Below the pieces are notes generated by a model. The model saw nothing but the letters and a program-made list of their open reading frames with translations. It did not search any database and was not told the origin of the DNA. Position numbers and translations under genes: made by a program. 64,000 nt of DNA from Vicinamibacterales bacterium (GTDB lineage Bacteria > Acidobacteriota > Vicinamibacteria > Vicinamibacterales > Fen-181), in the NCBI GenBank assembly GCA_036504215.1, contig DASXVO010000035.1:186001-250000 (forward strand). The letters are read 5' to 3'. Below are positions 46,675-55,653 of the stretch, one piece after another; position 1 is the first letter of the stretch, and every line of letters begins with the position of its first letter.

Positions 46675-47397
46675 GTGCTCTTCCGACTTGGATCGCTCGA
46701 GATCACCAGTTTCGGTGCGATGGTCGCGCTCGGGGCCGCACTGGGGCTGCTGCTCATGCGGCACGAACTGAAACGCGCACGGATCGACTCGGCGATGGGG
46801 ATCGACGCCGCGCTCGTGGGAGTCATCGGCGGTCTGGTTGGCGCCAAGCTTCTCTACGTTGCCGAGCATCTCGCCGAACCGTTGTCCTCCACACTGCTGA
46901 GTCGGGGAGGAATGAGCTGGTTCGGCGGGCTGACGGGAGGCATCCTGGCGGGGGGCGCGATGATTCTGTGGCGGCGGCTTCCACTGATGGGGATGCTGGC
47001 CGCGGCCGCTCCCGCGCTCACGCTCGGTCAGGCGATCGGGCGCATCGGCTGCTTCCTCGTGGGTGACGATTACGGCCGTCCGACGAGCCTGCCTTGGGGC
47101 ATCGCGTTCCCGGACGGTCTGCCGCCCACGCTCGACCGCGTGCATCCGACGCAACTCTACGAAGCCGCCCTGCTGATCCCGATGACGTGGCTGCTCGTCT
47201 CGCTGCGCCGGCGCGGCGCGAGTGATCGAGCGGTGTTCGGCGGGTACCTCGTCATCGCCGGCGGCACGCGCTTCCTCATCGAACTGGTGCGGGTGAACGT
47301 CGTCGTCTTTGCGGGGACGACGACGGCGCAGCTGTTCTCGATTGGGATCGTGCTGATGGGCGGGTGGTTGCTGATGGGGCGCCGGCCGAACTCCTGA
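46675..47397 (+). CDS. Lgt-like protein (prolipoprotein diacylglyceryl transferase family)
   Basis: A 240-residue integral membrane protein of the Lgt family. It shows G-G-M-S-W-F-G-G, G-R-I-G-C-F-L-V-G-D-D-Y-G-R, V-H-P-T-Q-L-Y-E and R-F-L-I-E-L-V-R. Against E. coli Lgt as I recall it, His103 is Phe, Asn146 is Cys and Glu151 is Asp, while Arg143, Gly154, Arg239 and Glu243 are kept. It may be a paralogue with changed activity. GTG 46675 is used here, but ATT at 46666 gives a first residue block Y-P-V-L-F-R closer to the family and sits nearer to GGGGGTAGG. Confidence 0.75.
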   Translation: MLFRLGSLEITSFGAMVALGAALGLLLMRHELKRARIDSAMGIDAALVGVIGGLVGAKLLYVAEHLAEPLSSTLLSRGGMSWFGGLTGGILAGGAMILWRRLPLMGMLAAAAPALTLGQAIGRIGCFLVGDDYGRPTSLPWGIAFPDGLPPTLDRVHPTQLYEAALLIPMTWLLVSLRRRGASDRAVFGGYLVIAGGTRFLIELVRVNVVVFAGTTTAQLFSIGIVLMGGWLLMGRRPNS

Positions 47398-47434
47398 TCG
47401 ACAGGACCTGCATCATCAGCCCGAGGCCCAGAGC

Positions 47435-48064
47435 CTATTTCGTCGATCTCGCCGGGGCGATCGGGGTCGTGCCGACTTGCTGGCGGGCCTGCTCGATGAG
47501 CTGCTCGACCTTCTGGCGATCCGGGTAGGTTGGGTTGGCGGCCAGCAGTCTCTCCCAGGACCTGATGGCGCCCGTCGGATCCTGCTTGCCATCCTTCCTG
47601 ACGACCCCCTGATTGAACAGCGTCTGCGCGTGGTCTGGATTGATCGCGAGCGACTTCTCGAACTGCGCGAGTGCCTCGTCGGGGCGACCCGAGTACCACA
47701 GTGCAGTGCCGAGGTCGGTGCTGAGGCCGACGTTCCTCGGATCGAGCGCGAACGCCTGCTGGTAGACAGGGATCGCGTCGGCGTAGCGGCCTGCGTCGTA
47801 CAGCATGTTGCCCAGTTGGGTTGGCGCCTGGGCGTTCTTCGGATCCTTGGCCATGACCGTCCGCAGTACCTGCGCCTGCTGCTCGTCGAACAGGCCAGCC
47901 TGAGGTGTATTTGCAGCGGGAGCTGCGGCCGGGGCCGCCGGCGAGACCACCGGTTCGGGTCCGCGCTGTCCGCCGAAGATGACGTATCCGGCCGCCAATC
48001 CGAGGAACAGGCAGCAGCACGCGATGATTGCCCACGTGGTCGGGGAGGTTTGCGGTTGGGCCAT
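47435..48064 (-). CDS. Membrane-anchored tetratricopeptide-repeat protein
   Basis: A 209-residue protein with one N-terminal transmembrane helix (about residues 11-31), an Ala/Pro-rich linker, and two to three TPR units (A-I-P-V-Y-Q-Q-A-F-A-L-D-P, A-L-A-Q-F-E-K-S-L-A-I-N-P-D-H, A-I-R-S-W-E-R-L-L) in the region 70-190. It resembles CcmH/CycH-type or NrfG-type cytochrome-assembly TPR proteins in length, but this is not established. A TACAAT box lies five bases before the ATG, suggesting a leaderless transcript. Confidence 0.82.
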   Translation of the reverse strand: MAQPQTSPTTWAIIACCCLFLGLAAGYVIFGGQRGPEPVVSPAAPAAAPAANTPQAGLFDEQQAQVLRTVMAKDPKNAQAPTQLGNMLYDAGRYADAIPVYQQAFALDPRNVGLSTDLGTALWYSGRPDEALAQFEKSLAINPDHAQTLFNQGVVRKDGKQDPTGAIRSWERLLAANPTYPDRQKVEQLIEQARQQVGTTPIAPARSTK

Positions 48065-48235
48065 GGAAGATTGTAACCAGGATTGGGGGGAACAGGAGGC
48101 AGGATTTGGCGATCGGGAATCAGGTGTCCAGGGATCGAGGATCGGGGATCGGGGTGGGAGATTGGACGAGCGGACGGTGGGGTCGGGAGCCGGGATTCGG
48201 ACGTGGAGCCCGAATCCCGACTCGTGAGGCCTCTG

Positions 48236-49234
48236 TTACGCGCTGACCTTCCAGCTACGCAGCACCTTCATGTAGTTGCCACGCTCGAACGCGCTCGGGT
48301 CGGGCACCTTCAGGAGGCTCATGCTGCCTCGCATCTGCTCGAGAGACTCGTAGTCGTGCTCCTCCATCCAGCGCTTGAGGCCCTGGATGATGGTGAGCAG
48401 ACGGGCAGGGCCGTCCTCGAGGAGGCGAGAGACGACCTGCACGGCGGACGCACCCGCCATGACGGCCTTCACCGCATCGACGCCCGTGTGGACGCCGCCC
48501 GAGACGGCCAGCGACGCCTTCACGCGGCCGGACAGAATCGCCAGCCAGTGAAGCCGGAGCAGCAGCTCGGACGAGTCGGACAGGTGCAGGCTCGGAACCG
48601 CCTCGAGGGCCTCGACGTCGATGTCTGGCTGATAGAAGCGGTTGAACATGACCAGGCCGTCGGCTCCAGCCGCGTCGAGCCGGTGCGCGACGTGCGCGAC
48701 CGACGAGAAGAACGGCGACAGCTTGACGGCCACCGGGATCGTCACCGCCGTCTTCACCGCCTTCAGGATGTCGATCGTCCGCTGCTCGATCACCTGCCCC
48801 GGTTCCTTGGGGTCGGTGGCGACGAAATAGACGTTCAGCTCGAGCGCATCGGCACCCGCCTGTTGGATCTTCAGCGCGTGCGAGAGCCATCCCTCGTTGG
48901 TCGTGCCGTTCAGCGATCCGATCACCGGGATCTTCACCGCCTGCTTGATCCGGCGGATCTGCTCCAGGTATTCGTGTGGGCCGAAGACGAAGTCATCGGC
49001 TTTGGGGAAGTAGGAGAGGGCCTCGGCCGACGACTCGGCGGTGACCTCCATGTGGTAGACGAGCCCGTTGGTTTCGCGGGTGATCTGCTCCTCGAACAGT
49101 GAGCGCATCACGATCGCGGCGGCACCGGCGTCCTCGAGCCGCTTGACGGTATCGAGTGAATCGGCCAGCGGGGACGCACCCGGCATGAGCGGATGCGGAA
49201 GGCGAAGGCCAAGATAGTTGGTTGACAGGTCCAT
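48236..49234 (-). CDS. Dihydroorotate dehydrogenase-like flavoprotein
   Basis: A 332-residue TIM-barrel protein of the DHOD family with FMN-binding features (A-L-E-L-N-V-Y, V-A-V-K-L-S-P-F, L-A-V-S-G-G-V, A-V-Q-V-V-S-R-L). The catalytic Cys/Ser loop of true pyrimidine-pathway enzymes is not clear. It directly follows nifJ (11-base gap). DHOD-like proteins next to pyruvate:ferredoxin oxidoreductase genes are seen in other genomes, as I recall, with unknown function. GGAGGATCC precedes the ATG. Confidence 0.85.
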   Translation of the reverse strand: MDLSTNYLGLRLPHPLMPGASPLADSLDTVKRLEDAGAAAIVMRSLFEEQITRETNGLVYHMEVTAESSAEALSYFPKADDFVFGPHEYLEQIRRIKQAVKIPVIGSLNGTTNEGWLSHALKIQQAGADALELNVYFVATDPKEPGQVIEQRTIDILKAVKTAVTIPVAVKLSPFFSSVAHVAHRLDAAGADGLVMFNRFYQPDIDVEALEAVPSLHLSDSSELLLRLHWLAILSGRVKASLAVSGGVHTGVDAVKAVMAGASAVQVVSRLLEDGPARLLTIIQGLKRWMEEHDYESLEQMRGSMSLLKVPDPSAFERGNYMKVLRSWKVSA

Positions 49235-49245
49235 CGGATCCTCCG

Positions 49246-52200
49246 TTACTCAGCCGAGCCCGTGGGCTTGCCCGTGGGCAGTCCCAGCTTCGCCAGCTGC
49301 TCGTAGATACCAAATCGCAAGGCCACTTCGTGCTGCGCACTCGTCAGCAGGGTCTTGTATCGCTCGGGGTTCTGCTGCTCGACCACGCGGAAGCGGCTCT
49401 CGTTCGCCATGAAGCGGCCGACATCCGCCTTCGGTGCCGTGGAGTCGAGCATCAGCGGGTTCTCCCCGTTCGCCAGCCGGCGCGGGTCGAACCGGTAGAG
49501 CGGCCAGTAGCCGCTGTCCACCGCGAGCTTCTGCTGCTCCAGCCCCATCTCGAGGTCGTACCCGTGCGCGATGCAGTGGCTGTAGGCGATGATCATCGAC
49601 GGGCCGTCGTACGCATCCGCCTCGAGGAATGCCTTGACCGTCTGAGCGTCCTTCGCGCCGAACGCGACGTGCGCGACATAGACGCTGCCGTAGGCCATGG
49701 CGATCATCCCGAGGTCCTTCTTCGGACGGGCGTTGCCGGCCATCGCGAATTTGGCCGCGGCGCCGATCGGAGTGGCCTTCGAGGCCTGGCCGCCGGTGTT
49801 CGAATAGACCTCCGTGTCGAGCACGAGGAGGTTGACGTTGCGATTCTGCGCGATGACGTGGTCGAGGCCGCCGTACCCGATGTCGTACGCCCAGCCGTCG
49901 CCGCCGACGATCCAGACGCTCTTTCTCACCAGGTAGTCGGCAATCTTCCCGAGCCAGTGCGCCTCGGGCGTGCCGAGGGCCGCCAGCTTCTTCCGGAGTT
50001 CGATCACGCGCAGGCGCTGCGCGGCGATGCCGGCCTCGGTGGTCTGGTCGGCGCCGATAATCGCCTCGGCCAGCCCTTCACCGATCTGCGCCGCCAGCTT
50101 CTTGACCAGTTCCTGACCCTGCTCGATGTTCTTGTCGATCGCCAGCCGGTAGCCGAACCCGAACTCGGCGTTGTCCTCGAAGAGCGAATTGTTCCACGCC
50201 GGACCGCGCCCGTCGCGGTTCTGCGCGTAGGGCGTCGTCGGCAGGTTGCCGCCGTAGATCGACGAGCAGCCGGTCGCGTTGGCCACGAGCAGGCGGTCGC
50301 CGTAGAGCTGCGTGAGCAGCTTGACGTAGGGCGTCTCGCCGCACGCCGCGCAGGCGCCGGAGTACTCGAAGAGCGGCTGGAAGAACTGCGTCCCCTTGAC
50401 GTCCAGCTTCACCTTGCTGCGGTCCACTTCGGGCAGGTTCAGGAAGAAGTCGTAGTTGCGGACCTCGGTCTCGCGCAGCGGGCGCTGCGGCGCCATGTCA
50501 ATCGACTTGTGCTTCGGATTCGACTTGTCCTTCGCCGGGCAGACCATCACGCAGATGGAGCAGCCGGTGCAATCCTCGGGCGCCACCTGGATGGTGTACT
50601 TCATGCCCTTGAACTCGCTGCCCTTGAAGTCGATCGACTGGAACGTCTCGGGCGCGCCCTTCAGGGCATCCGAATCGTAGACCTTGGCGCGAATCGCGGC
50701 GTGCGGGCACACCATCGCGCACTTGTTGCACTGGATGCAGATCTTCGGGTCCCAGACCGGAATCTCGAGCGCGATGTTGCGCTTCTCCCAGCGCGCCGTG
50801 CCAGTCGGCCACGTGCCATCGACCGGGAAGGCGCTCACCGGGAGCAGGTCACCCTGGTTGGCCAGCATCATGGCCGTCACCCGCTGCACGAAGTCCGGGG
50901 CCTGGGCGGACACGACCGGCGGCCGCTTCCGCGTGGCGGAGACGGCAGTCGGCACCTTCACCTGGTGCAGGTTGGCGAGGGTCCCGTCCACCGCCGCGAA
51001 GTTCTTCTGCACGACCTCTTCGCCACGCTTGCCGTAGGTCTTCTGAATGGCCTTCTTGATCTGGGCGATCGCTTCATCGCGCGGCAGCACGCCGGAAATC
51101 GCGAAGAAGCAGGTCTGCATGATCGTGTTGATGCGCGTGCCCATCCCGGTGGCCTTCGCCACTTCGTAGGCGTCGATCACGTAGAACTTCAGCTTCTTCT
51201 CGATGATCTGCGCCTGTACCTCCTGCGGCAGGTCGTCCCACGCCTTGTCGGCCGGGAACGGGCTGTTGAGGAGGAACACGGAGCCAGGGCCGGCGTACGA
51301 CAGGACGTCGTATTTGTCGAGGAACACGTACTGGTGGCAGGCGACGAAGTTCGCCTTCTTGACCAGGTAGGACGACCGAATCGGACGCGGCCCGAAGCGC
51401 AGGTGCGAGATGGTCACCGCCCCCGATTTCTTCGAGTCGTACACGAAATAGCCGTTGGCGTAGTTGTCCGTTTCCTCGCCGATGATCTTGATCGAGTTCT
51501 TGTTCGCACCCACCGTGCCGTCGGCGCCGAGGCCGAAGAACACGCCGCGGACCACGTCATCCGGCTCGATGTCGAAGTCGTTGTCCACCAACAACGACAG
51601 ATGGGTCACGTCGTCCACGATGCCGACCGTGAAGTGGTTGCGCGGATGCGCGTCCGACAGGTTGTCGAACACCGCCTTGGCGTGCGCCGGCGTGTATTCC
51701 TTCGAGGAGAGGCCGTATCGGCCGCCCACCACGTCGATGTAGTTCGGCAGACCCCGCTCGTCCATGTGCGCCGCGCGCAGCGCCGCGCAGACGTCGAGGT
51801 AGAGCGGCTCGCCGATGGCGCCCGGCTCCTTCGTCCGATCGAGGACCGCGATCCGCTTGACGGTGCGGGGGAGCGCCGCGAGGAAGTGCTCGACCGAGAA
51901 CGGCCGGTAGACCCGGACCTTGACGAGGCCCACCTTCTGGCCTCGGGCGACCATCCACTCGATCAGTTCGTGCGTGATCTCGGCGCCCGAGCCCATCATC
52001 ACGATGACGCGCTCGGCCTCGGGGTGGCCGACGTAGTCGAACAGATGGTAGTGACGGCCGACGATCTTCCCGAACTCGTCCATCGAGTCCTGGATGTGCC
52101 CCGGGGCCGCGGTGTAGAAGCCGTTGCACGCCTCACGGGCCTGGAAGAATGAATCGGGGTTCTGCGCTGTCCCGCGCAGGACGGGCTTGTCGGGCGTGAG

Positions 52201-52821
52201 CGCCCGGGCGCGGTGCGCCGCCACCAGGTCGTCGGTGATCATCGCCCGGAGGTCGTCGTCGCTCAACTGCTCGATCTTCGACACCTCGTGCGACGTGCGG
52301 AACCCGTCGAAGAAGTGGAGGACCGGAACGCGCATCTTGAGGGTCGCCCGCTGGCCGATCGCCGCGAAGTCGTGCGCCTCCTGCACCGACCCGGAGGCGA
52401 GCATGGCGAAGCCGGTCTGACGGCAGGCCATGACGTCGGAATGATCGCCGAAGATCGAGAGCGCGTGCGCCGCGACGGTTCGCGCCGACACGTGCATGCA
52501 GAACGAGGTCAACTCGCCTGCAATCTTGTACATGTTCGGGATCATCAGGAGCAGGCCCTGCGACGCCGTGAACGTCGTCGTCAGGGCGCCCGCCTGCAGC
52601 GCGCCGTGGACAGCGCCAGCCGCGCCGCCTTCCGACTGCATTTCCGCCACCGTCGGCACGGTGTCCCAGATGTTCTTCTTGCCCTTCGCCGCCCACTCAT
52701 CGGCCCATTCGCCCATGTTCGAAGAAGGGGTGATGGGATAGATGGCGATTACCTCGTTCGTCCGGTGGGCGACCGAGGCGGCGGCCTCATTCCCGTCGAT
52801 CGTGATTCGAGGACGTGTCAT
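49246..52821 (-). CDS. nifJ: Pyruvate:ferredoxin (flavodoxin) oxidoreductase
   Basis: A 1191-residue single-chain PFOR that converts pyruvate and CoA to acetyl-CoA and CO2 with reduced ferredoxin. Domain order is: pyrimidine-binding TPP domain from residue about 5 (I-A-I-Y-P-I-T-P-S-S), central gamma domain, two [4Fe-4S] ferredoxin motifs (C-I-Q-C-N-K-C-A-M-V-C-P and C-T-G-C-S-I-C-V-M-V-C-P), and the C-terminal TPP-pyrophosphate domain (G-G-D-G-W-A-Y-D-I-G, with cluster Cys in A-C-A-A-C-G). M-T-R-P-R at 52821 with GGAGACAG upstream sets the start. Oxygen-sensitive low-potential metabolism is implied. Confidence 0.95.
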   Translation of the reverse strand: MTRPRITIDGNEAAASVAHRTNEVIAIYPITPSSNMGEWADEWAAKGKKNIWDTVPTVAEMQSEGGAAGAVHGALQAGALTTTFTASQGLLLMIPNMYKIAGELTSFCMHVSARTVAAHALSIFGDHSDVMACRQTGFAMLASGSVQEAHDFAAIGQRATLKMRVPVLHFFDGFRTSHEVSKIEQLSDDDLRAMITDDLVAAHRARALTPDKPVLRGTAQNPDSFFQAREACNGFYTAAPGHIQDSMDEFGKIVGRHYHLFDYVGHPEAERVIVMMGSGAEITHELIEWMVARGQKVGLVKVRVYRPFSVEHFLAALPRTVKRIAVLDRTKEPGAIGEPLYLDVCAALRAAHMDERGLPNYIDVVGGRYGLSSKEYTPAHAKAVFDNLSDAHPRNHFTVGIVDDVTHLSLLVDNDFDIEPDDVVRGVFFGLGADGTVGANKNSIKIIGEETDNYANGYFVYDSKKSGAVTISHLRFGPRPIRSSYLVKKANFVACHQYVFLDKYDVLSYAGPGSVFLLNSPFPADKAWDDLPQEVQAQIIEKKLKFYVIDAYEVAKATGMGTRINTIMQTCFFAISGVLPRDEAIAQIKKAIQKTYGKRGEEVVQKNFAAVDGTLANLHQVKVPTAVSATRKRPPVVSAQAPDFVQRVTAMMLANQGDLLPVSAFPVDGTWPTGTARWEKRNIALEIPVWDPKICIQCNKCAMVCPHAAIRAKVYDSDALKGAPETFQSIDFKGSEFKGMKYTIQVAPEDCTGCSICVMVCPAKDKSNPKHKSIDMAPQRPLRETEVRNYDFFLNLPEVDRSKVKLDVKGTQFFQPLFEYSGACAACGETPYVKLLTQLYGDRLLVANATGCSSIYGGNLPTTPYAQNRDGRGPAWNNSLFEDNAEFGFGYRLAIDKNIEQGQELVKKLAAQIGEGLAEAIIGADQTTEAGIAAQRLRVIELRKKLAALGTPEAHWLGKIADYLVRKSVWIVGGDGWAYDIGYGGLDHVIAQNRNVNLLVLDTEVYSNTGGQASKATPIGAAAKFAMAGNARPKKDLGMIAMAYGSVYVAHVAFGAKDAQTVKAFLEADAYDGPSMIIAYSHCIAHGYDLEMGLEQQKLAVDSGYWPLYRFDPRRLANGENPLMLDSTAPKADVGRFMANESRFRVVEQQNPERYKTLLTSAQHEVALRFGIYEQLAKLGLPTGKPTGSAE

Positions 52822-53432
52822 ATGAATGCTGTCTCCGATTGCGACCGGTAGTGGTCTGGTGCTGAACCCACTCGAGATGCCGGAATGCCGGCAGGCCAGA
52901 CCCGGTCTTGTTATACTGCCGTACGGGCCGACTCGACGACCGAACGACGCCGCTGTCTTGTCTGGCAGAGAACGGAATGCGGTGGGCACTCGGGGGCTAC
53001 CCTGCATCCAAGACGCCGGGCACGGCTCTCTCGCCGGCCCCGCGCTGCGCAACCTCATATGTTAAGGCCTCGGGGCCGTGGATGCGAGCGGAAAAGGATG
53101 GTGACGCCGCATCGAGGCATCATCGTCCCATCGCTCCACGGTGATGTTGGTGCGGAGACCGCCGGCTCGCTGGCCGCGGTTCGAACGACTGGCTCGATGG
53201 GGCTCGGTGGGGCTCGGTTTGGCTTGGCGCTCATCGCCCGCCAGCCTATACTCAGCGCGACCGTCGGCGCACCGCGCGGGTGAACCGAGGCAGGCTGCAA
53301 CCTGGGAACGTCCGGTGTTGGTAGTCTGCCCGAATCCCATCCTCGACACCATCTGGCGTGGCTGAGATCGATGTTCCAAGTAACCAGGACCCGGGCATTG
53401 TGATCGCTGCCGGTTTGTGGCGCACGGAGTGA
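52822..53432. other. Gene-free divergent region between nifJ and pgi
   Basis: About 610 bases without a convincing gene; the short open frames on both strands lack family resemblance and ribosome sites. A TATACT box on the plus strand (52912-52917, read as TATAAC on the minus strand) could be a promoter for nifJ. The segment near 52876-52892 contains a doubled A-T-G-C-C-G-G. Nothing else is recognisable. Confidence 0.5.
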
Positions 53433-54872
53433 ATGATGGACCGAAGTGAACTCACCTACGATCCGCGCGGGGTCTTCGAGGCTCGGGGCGGCGTGCCGGT
53501 CGACATGTTCCGCGAACTCGCGCCGCGGCTCGTTGAGGCTCGAGACCGCACGCTGGCGGATTTGGCCGTGCTACGGGCAGGCGGGAGGGCAGCGGAGGCG
53601 GACGAGCCGAACGATGCCGGTTTCATCGACCTTCCCGAGTTGCTGCTGGAGGACTACCGCCAACACGGTGTCGACAGTGAGATGGGCCGGATCCGCGCCG
53701 CCGGCGACCGCCTCGCGGAACTCGTCGATCGAGTTGTCGTTGTTGGCATCGGGGGGTCGTACATGGGCACACGAGCGCTGTTCGAGAGCCTGTGCCGCCC
53801 GTACCACAACGAATGCTCGCGAGATGAACGGAACGGCCGGCCGCGCGTACACTTCGACGGGTACAACGTCGACAGCGACCCGTTCGAAGATCTCGTCCAG
53901 CTCCTGGACCACCACTCCGGCGAGGTGACGCCGGGCTGCCCTTGGGGATTGATCCCCGTCAGCAAGAGCGGCGGCACGCTCGAGCCAGCCATTGTGTTCC
54001 GGATGCTCCTGGAGAGACTCGACCGTGCCTGTCTTGGAGATCGGGATGTGCTGCGTTCTCTCGTGATTCCGGTGACCGGCCGCACCGGCCGCTTGCACGA
54101 GATCGCCGCCGCGCTGGGGTGTCCCGACATCTTCCCCATTCCGGACGATATCGGCGGCCGGTTCTCGGTTCTGTCCGCGGTGGGGCTGCTTCCCGCAGCG
54201 GTGTTGGGAATCGACATCGTCTCGCTGCTCGACGGCGCGACGGAGATGGTCCGGAAGTTCAAAGTGCTGCCCCCGGGAAGAAACCCGGTCCTCGACTACG
54301 TGGGGGTCGGCCACCTCATGGAGCGCGAGCGGGGCGCGCGCTGCCGGGTGCTCAGCGTGTGGGGCCGTCAGCTCGAGGCCGTGGGCTACTGGTACGACCA
54401 GTTACTGAGCGAGAGCCTGGGAAAGGACGGCCACGGTGCGACACCAATCACGGTGGTCAACACCAGGGATCTCCACTCGCGCGGACAACAGCACCAGCAG
54501 GGCGCCCGGGACAAGCTCATCACCAACGTGACGGTCGGCCATGTACGCTATCCGGCCAGTCCGATTGGCCGCTCCTTGACCAATCTCGATCAGCTCGACT
54601 TCCTGTCGGAGTTCCGCTTGACGGACGTGATGGACGCCGCGGTGCTCGGGACCAACCGTGCCTACAACGGAGACGGCCGGCCCACCGCTGACCTGCGGCT
54701 GTCGGCGCTCGACCCTTACTCCGTCGGGCAAGTGCTCCAGTTCTTCATGCTCGCCACCGTCGTCGAGGGTCGCCTTATCGGTGTCAACCCCTATGGGCAA
54801 CCCGGCGTCGAGGCGTACAAGCGCGAGATGAACGGCATCCTCCATCAGAAGGCCGGGTCGCCTCGGGCATGA
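53433..54872 (+). CDS. pgi: Glucose-6-phosphate isomerase
   Basis: A 479-residue phosphoglucose isomerase interconverting glucose-6-phosphate and fructose-6-phosphate. It has V-V-V-G-I-G-G-S-Y-M-G (sugar-phosphate loop), S-K-S-G-G-T-L-E in the first SIS domain, and the late G-Q-P-G-V-E-A-Y-K block. It is shorter than the E. coli enzyme and closer to the compact bacterial type. CGGAGTG precedes the ATG. It stands alone, convergent with the PilZ-like gene. Confidence 0.93.
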   Translation: MMDRSELTYDPRGVFEARGGVPVDMFRELAPRLVEARDRTLADLAVLRAGGRAAEADEPNDAGFIDLPELLLEDYRQHGVDSEMGRIRAAGDRLAELVDRVVVVGIGGSYMGTRALFESLCRPYHNECSRDERNGRPRVHFDGYNVDSDPFEDLVQLLDHHSGEVTPGCPWGLIPVSKSGGTLEPAIVFRMLLERLDRACLGDRDVLRSLVIPVTGRTGRLHEIAAALGCPDIFPIPDDIGGRFSVLSAVGLLPAAVLGIDIVSLLDGATEMVRKFKVLPPGRNPVLDYVGVGHLMERERGARCRVLSVWGRQLEAVGYWYDQLLSESLGKDGHGATPITVVNTRDLHSRGQQHQQGARDKLITNVTVGHVRYPASPIGRSLTNLDQLDFLSEFRLTDVMDAAVLGTNRAYNGDGRPTADLRLSALDPYSVGQVLQFFMLATVVEGRLIGVNPYGQPGVEAYKREMNGILHQKAGSPRA

Positions 54873-55037
54873 TGCTCGCCCCGCCAGGCCGCCGGCCTCG
54901 CGTCCCATGCTGCGGCGAATTGCTGATCGACTTCCGTCGCGCTCATCCATGGCCCACGGGTCATGGCGGGGATGATCAGTTGCCAGGTGGTCGTGGCGAG
55001 TGGCTGTCGGCGGTTCGCAGCCATCGATCCCGGGCTC

Positions 55038-55469
55038 TCAGGCAGTCGCTTCGGCAAGGACCATCTCTGCTGAGCGGGATGGCTGCGGCCCCACAGCGCG
55101 GCGGCGGGGTTCGATGAGCAGGCGGAGCGCGTAGCCTTCCGGTGCGCCGGTGGCAGGGCGCGAGGGACCGACCCGGTAGACCGCCGACATGATCTTGCCC
55201 TGACGCAGGCACACGGGCAACGTGTCTGACGTCTCGCAGCGCTCGGCCTGTAGTGCCACCAGCCTGAACAGCGGAATCGCTGAGCCGGTCACGCTTTCCA
55301 CGTAAGCGCCCGTCTCACTGATGTTGCGGATCATCACGCTGTTGAATCGAGTCGTCCCACGCGCATCTTTCCACACCATGCGCCCTGCCACTCCGAGCGC
55401 CTGGCGTTCCGCGTGGCGAAGTTCTCGCGTCCGATCAGTCTGTCTGGTCATCGTCAAGGTCGAGCTCAT
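55038..55469 (-). CDS. PilZ-like domain protein
   Basis: A 143-residue protein with an N-terminal R-E-L-R-H-A-E-R-Q segment followed by a beta-barrel domain (V-M-I-R-N-I-S-E-T-G-A-Y-V-E, I-P-L-F-R-L-V-A-L-Q). This arrangement matches PilZ c-di-GMP-binding proteins, in which R-x3-R and D/N-x-S-x2-G bind the nucleotide; here the second reads N-I-S-E-T-G, close to consensus. Start ATG 55469 is tentative; 55451 and 55487 are also possible. It may link to the c-di-GMP cyclase at 61-62 kb. Confidence 0.72.
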   Translation of the reverse strand: MSSTLTMTRQTDRTRELRHAERQALGVAGRMVWKDARGTTRFNSVMIRNISETGAYVESVTGSAIPLFRLVALQAERCETSDTLPVCLRQGKIMSAVYRVGPSRPATGAPEGYALRLLIEPRRRAVGPQPSRSAEMVLAEATA

Positions 55470-55653
55470 GCCTACGAACAGTATCAATCCATGGTCCAGT
55501 AGGCCAAATTATTGGCCGGTCCTGTCCAGATCTCAGTAAATGACTGCGGCAATGCTGTTTAGGAAGAGTGACGGACGACCGACAGTGCGGGGGGTATGGA
55601 TACTTAGGTAACAGTAACGACGTCAACTGGATACTAAGTATCGCGAGCTAAGC

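Noticed and set aside
49222-52152. 976-codon plus-strand open frame opposite nifJ
   Set aside because: Low-complexity Arg/Val/Asp/Leu translation with no family resemblance, fully covered by PFOR.
53055-53379. Several 60-105 codon open frames in the nifJ-pgi gap
   Set aside because: They overlap each other in different frames and have Arg/Pro/Ser-rich translations typical of non-coding high-GC DNA.
54873-55037. Short open frames between pgi and the PilZ-like gene
   Set aside because: No ribosome site, biased composition, and no resemblance to known proteins on either strand.
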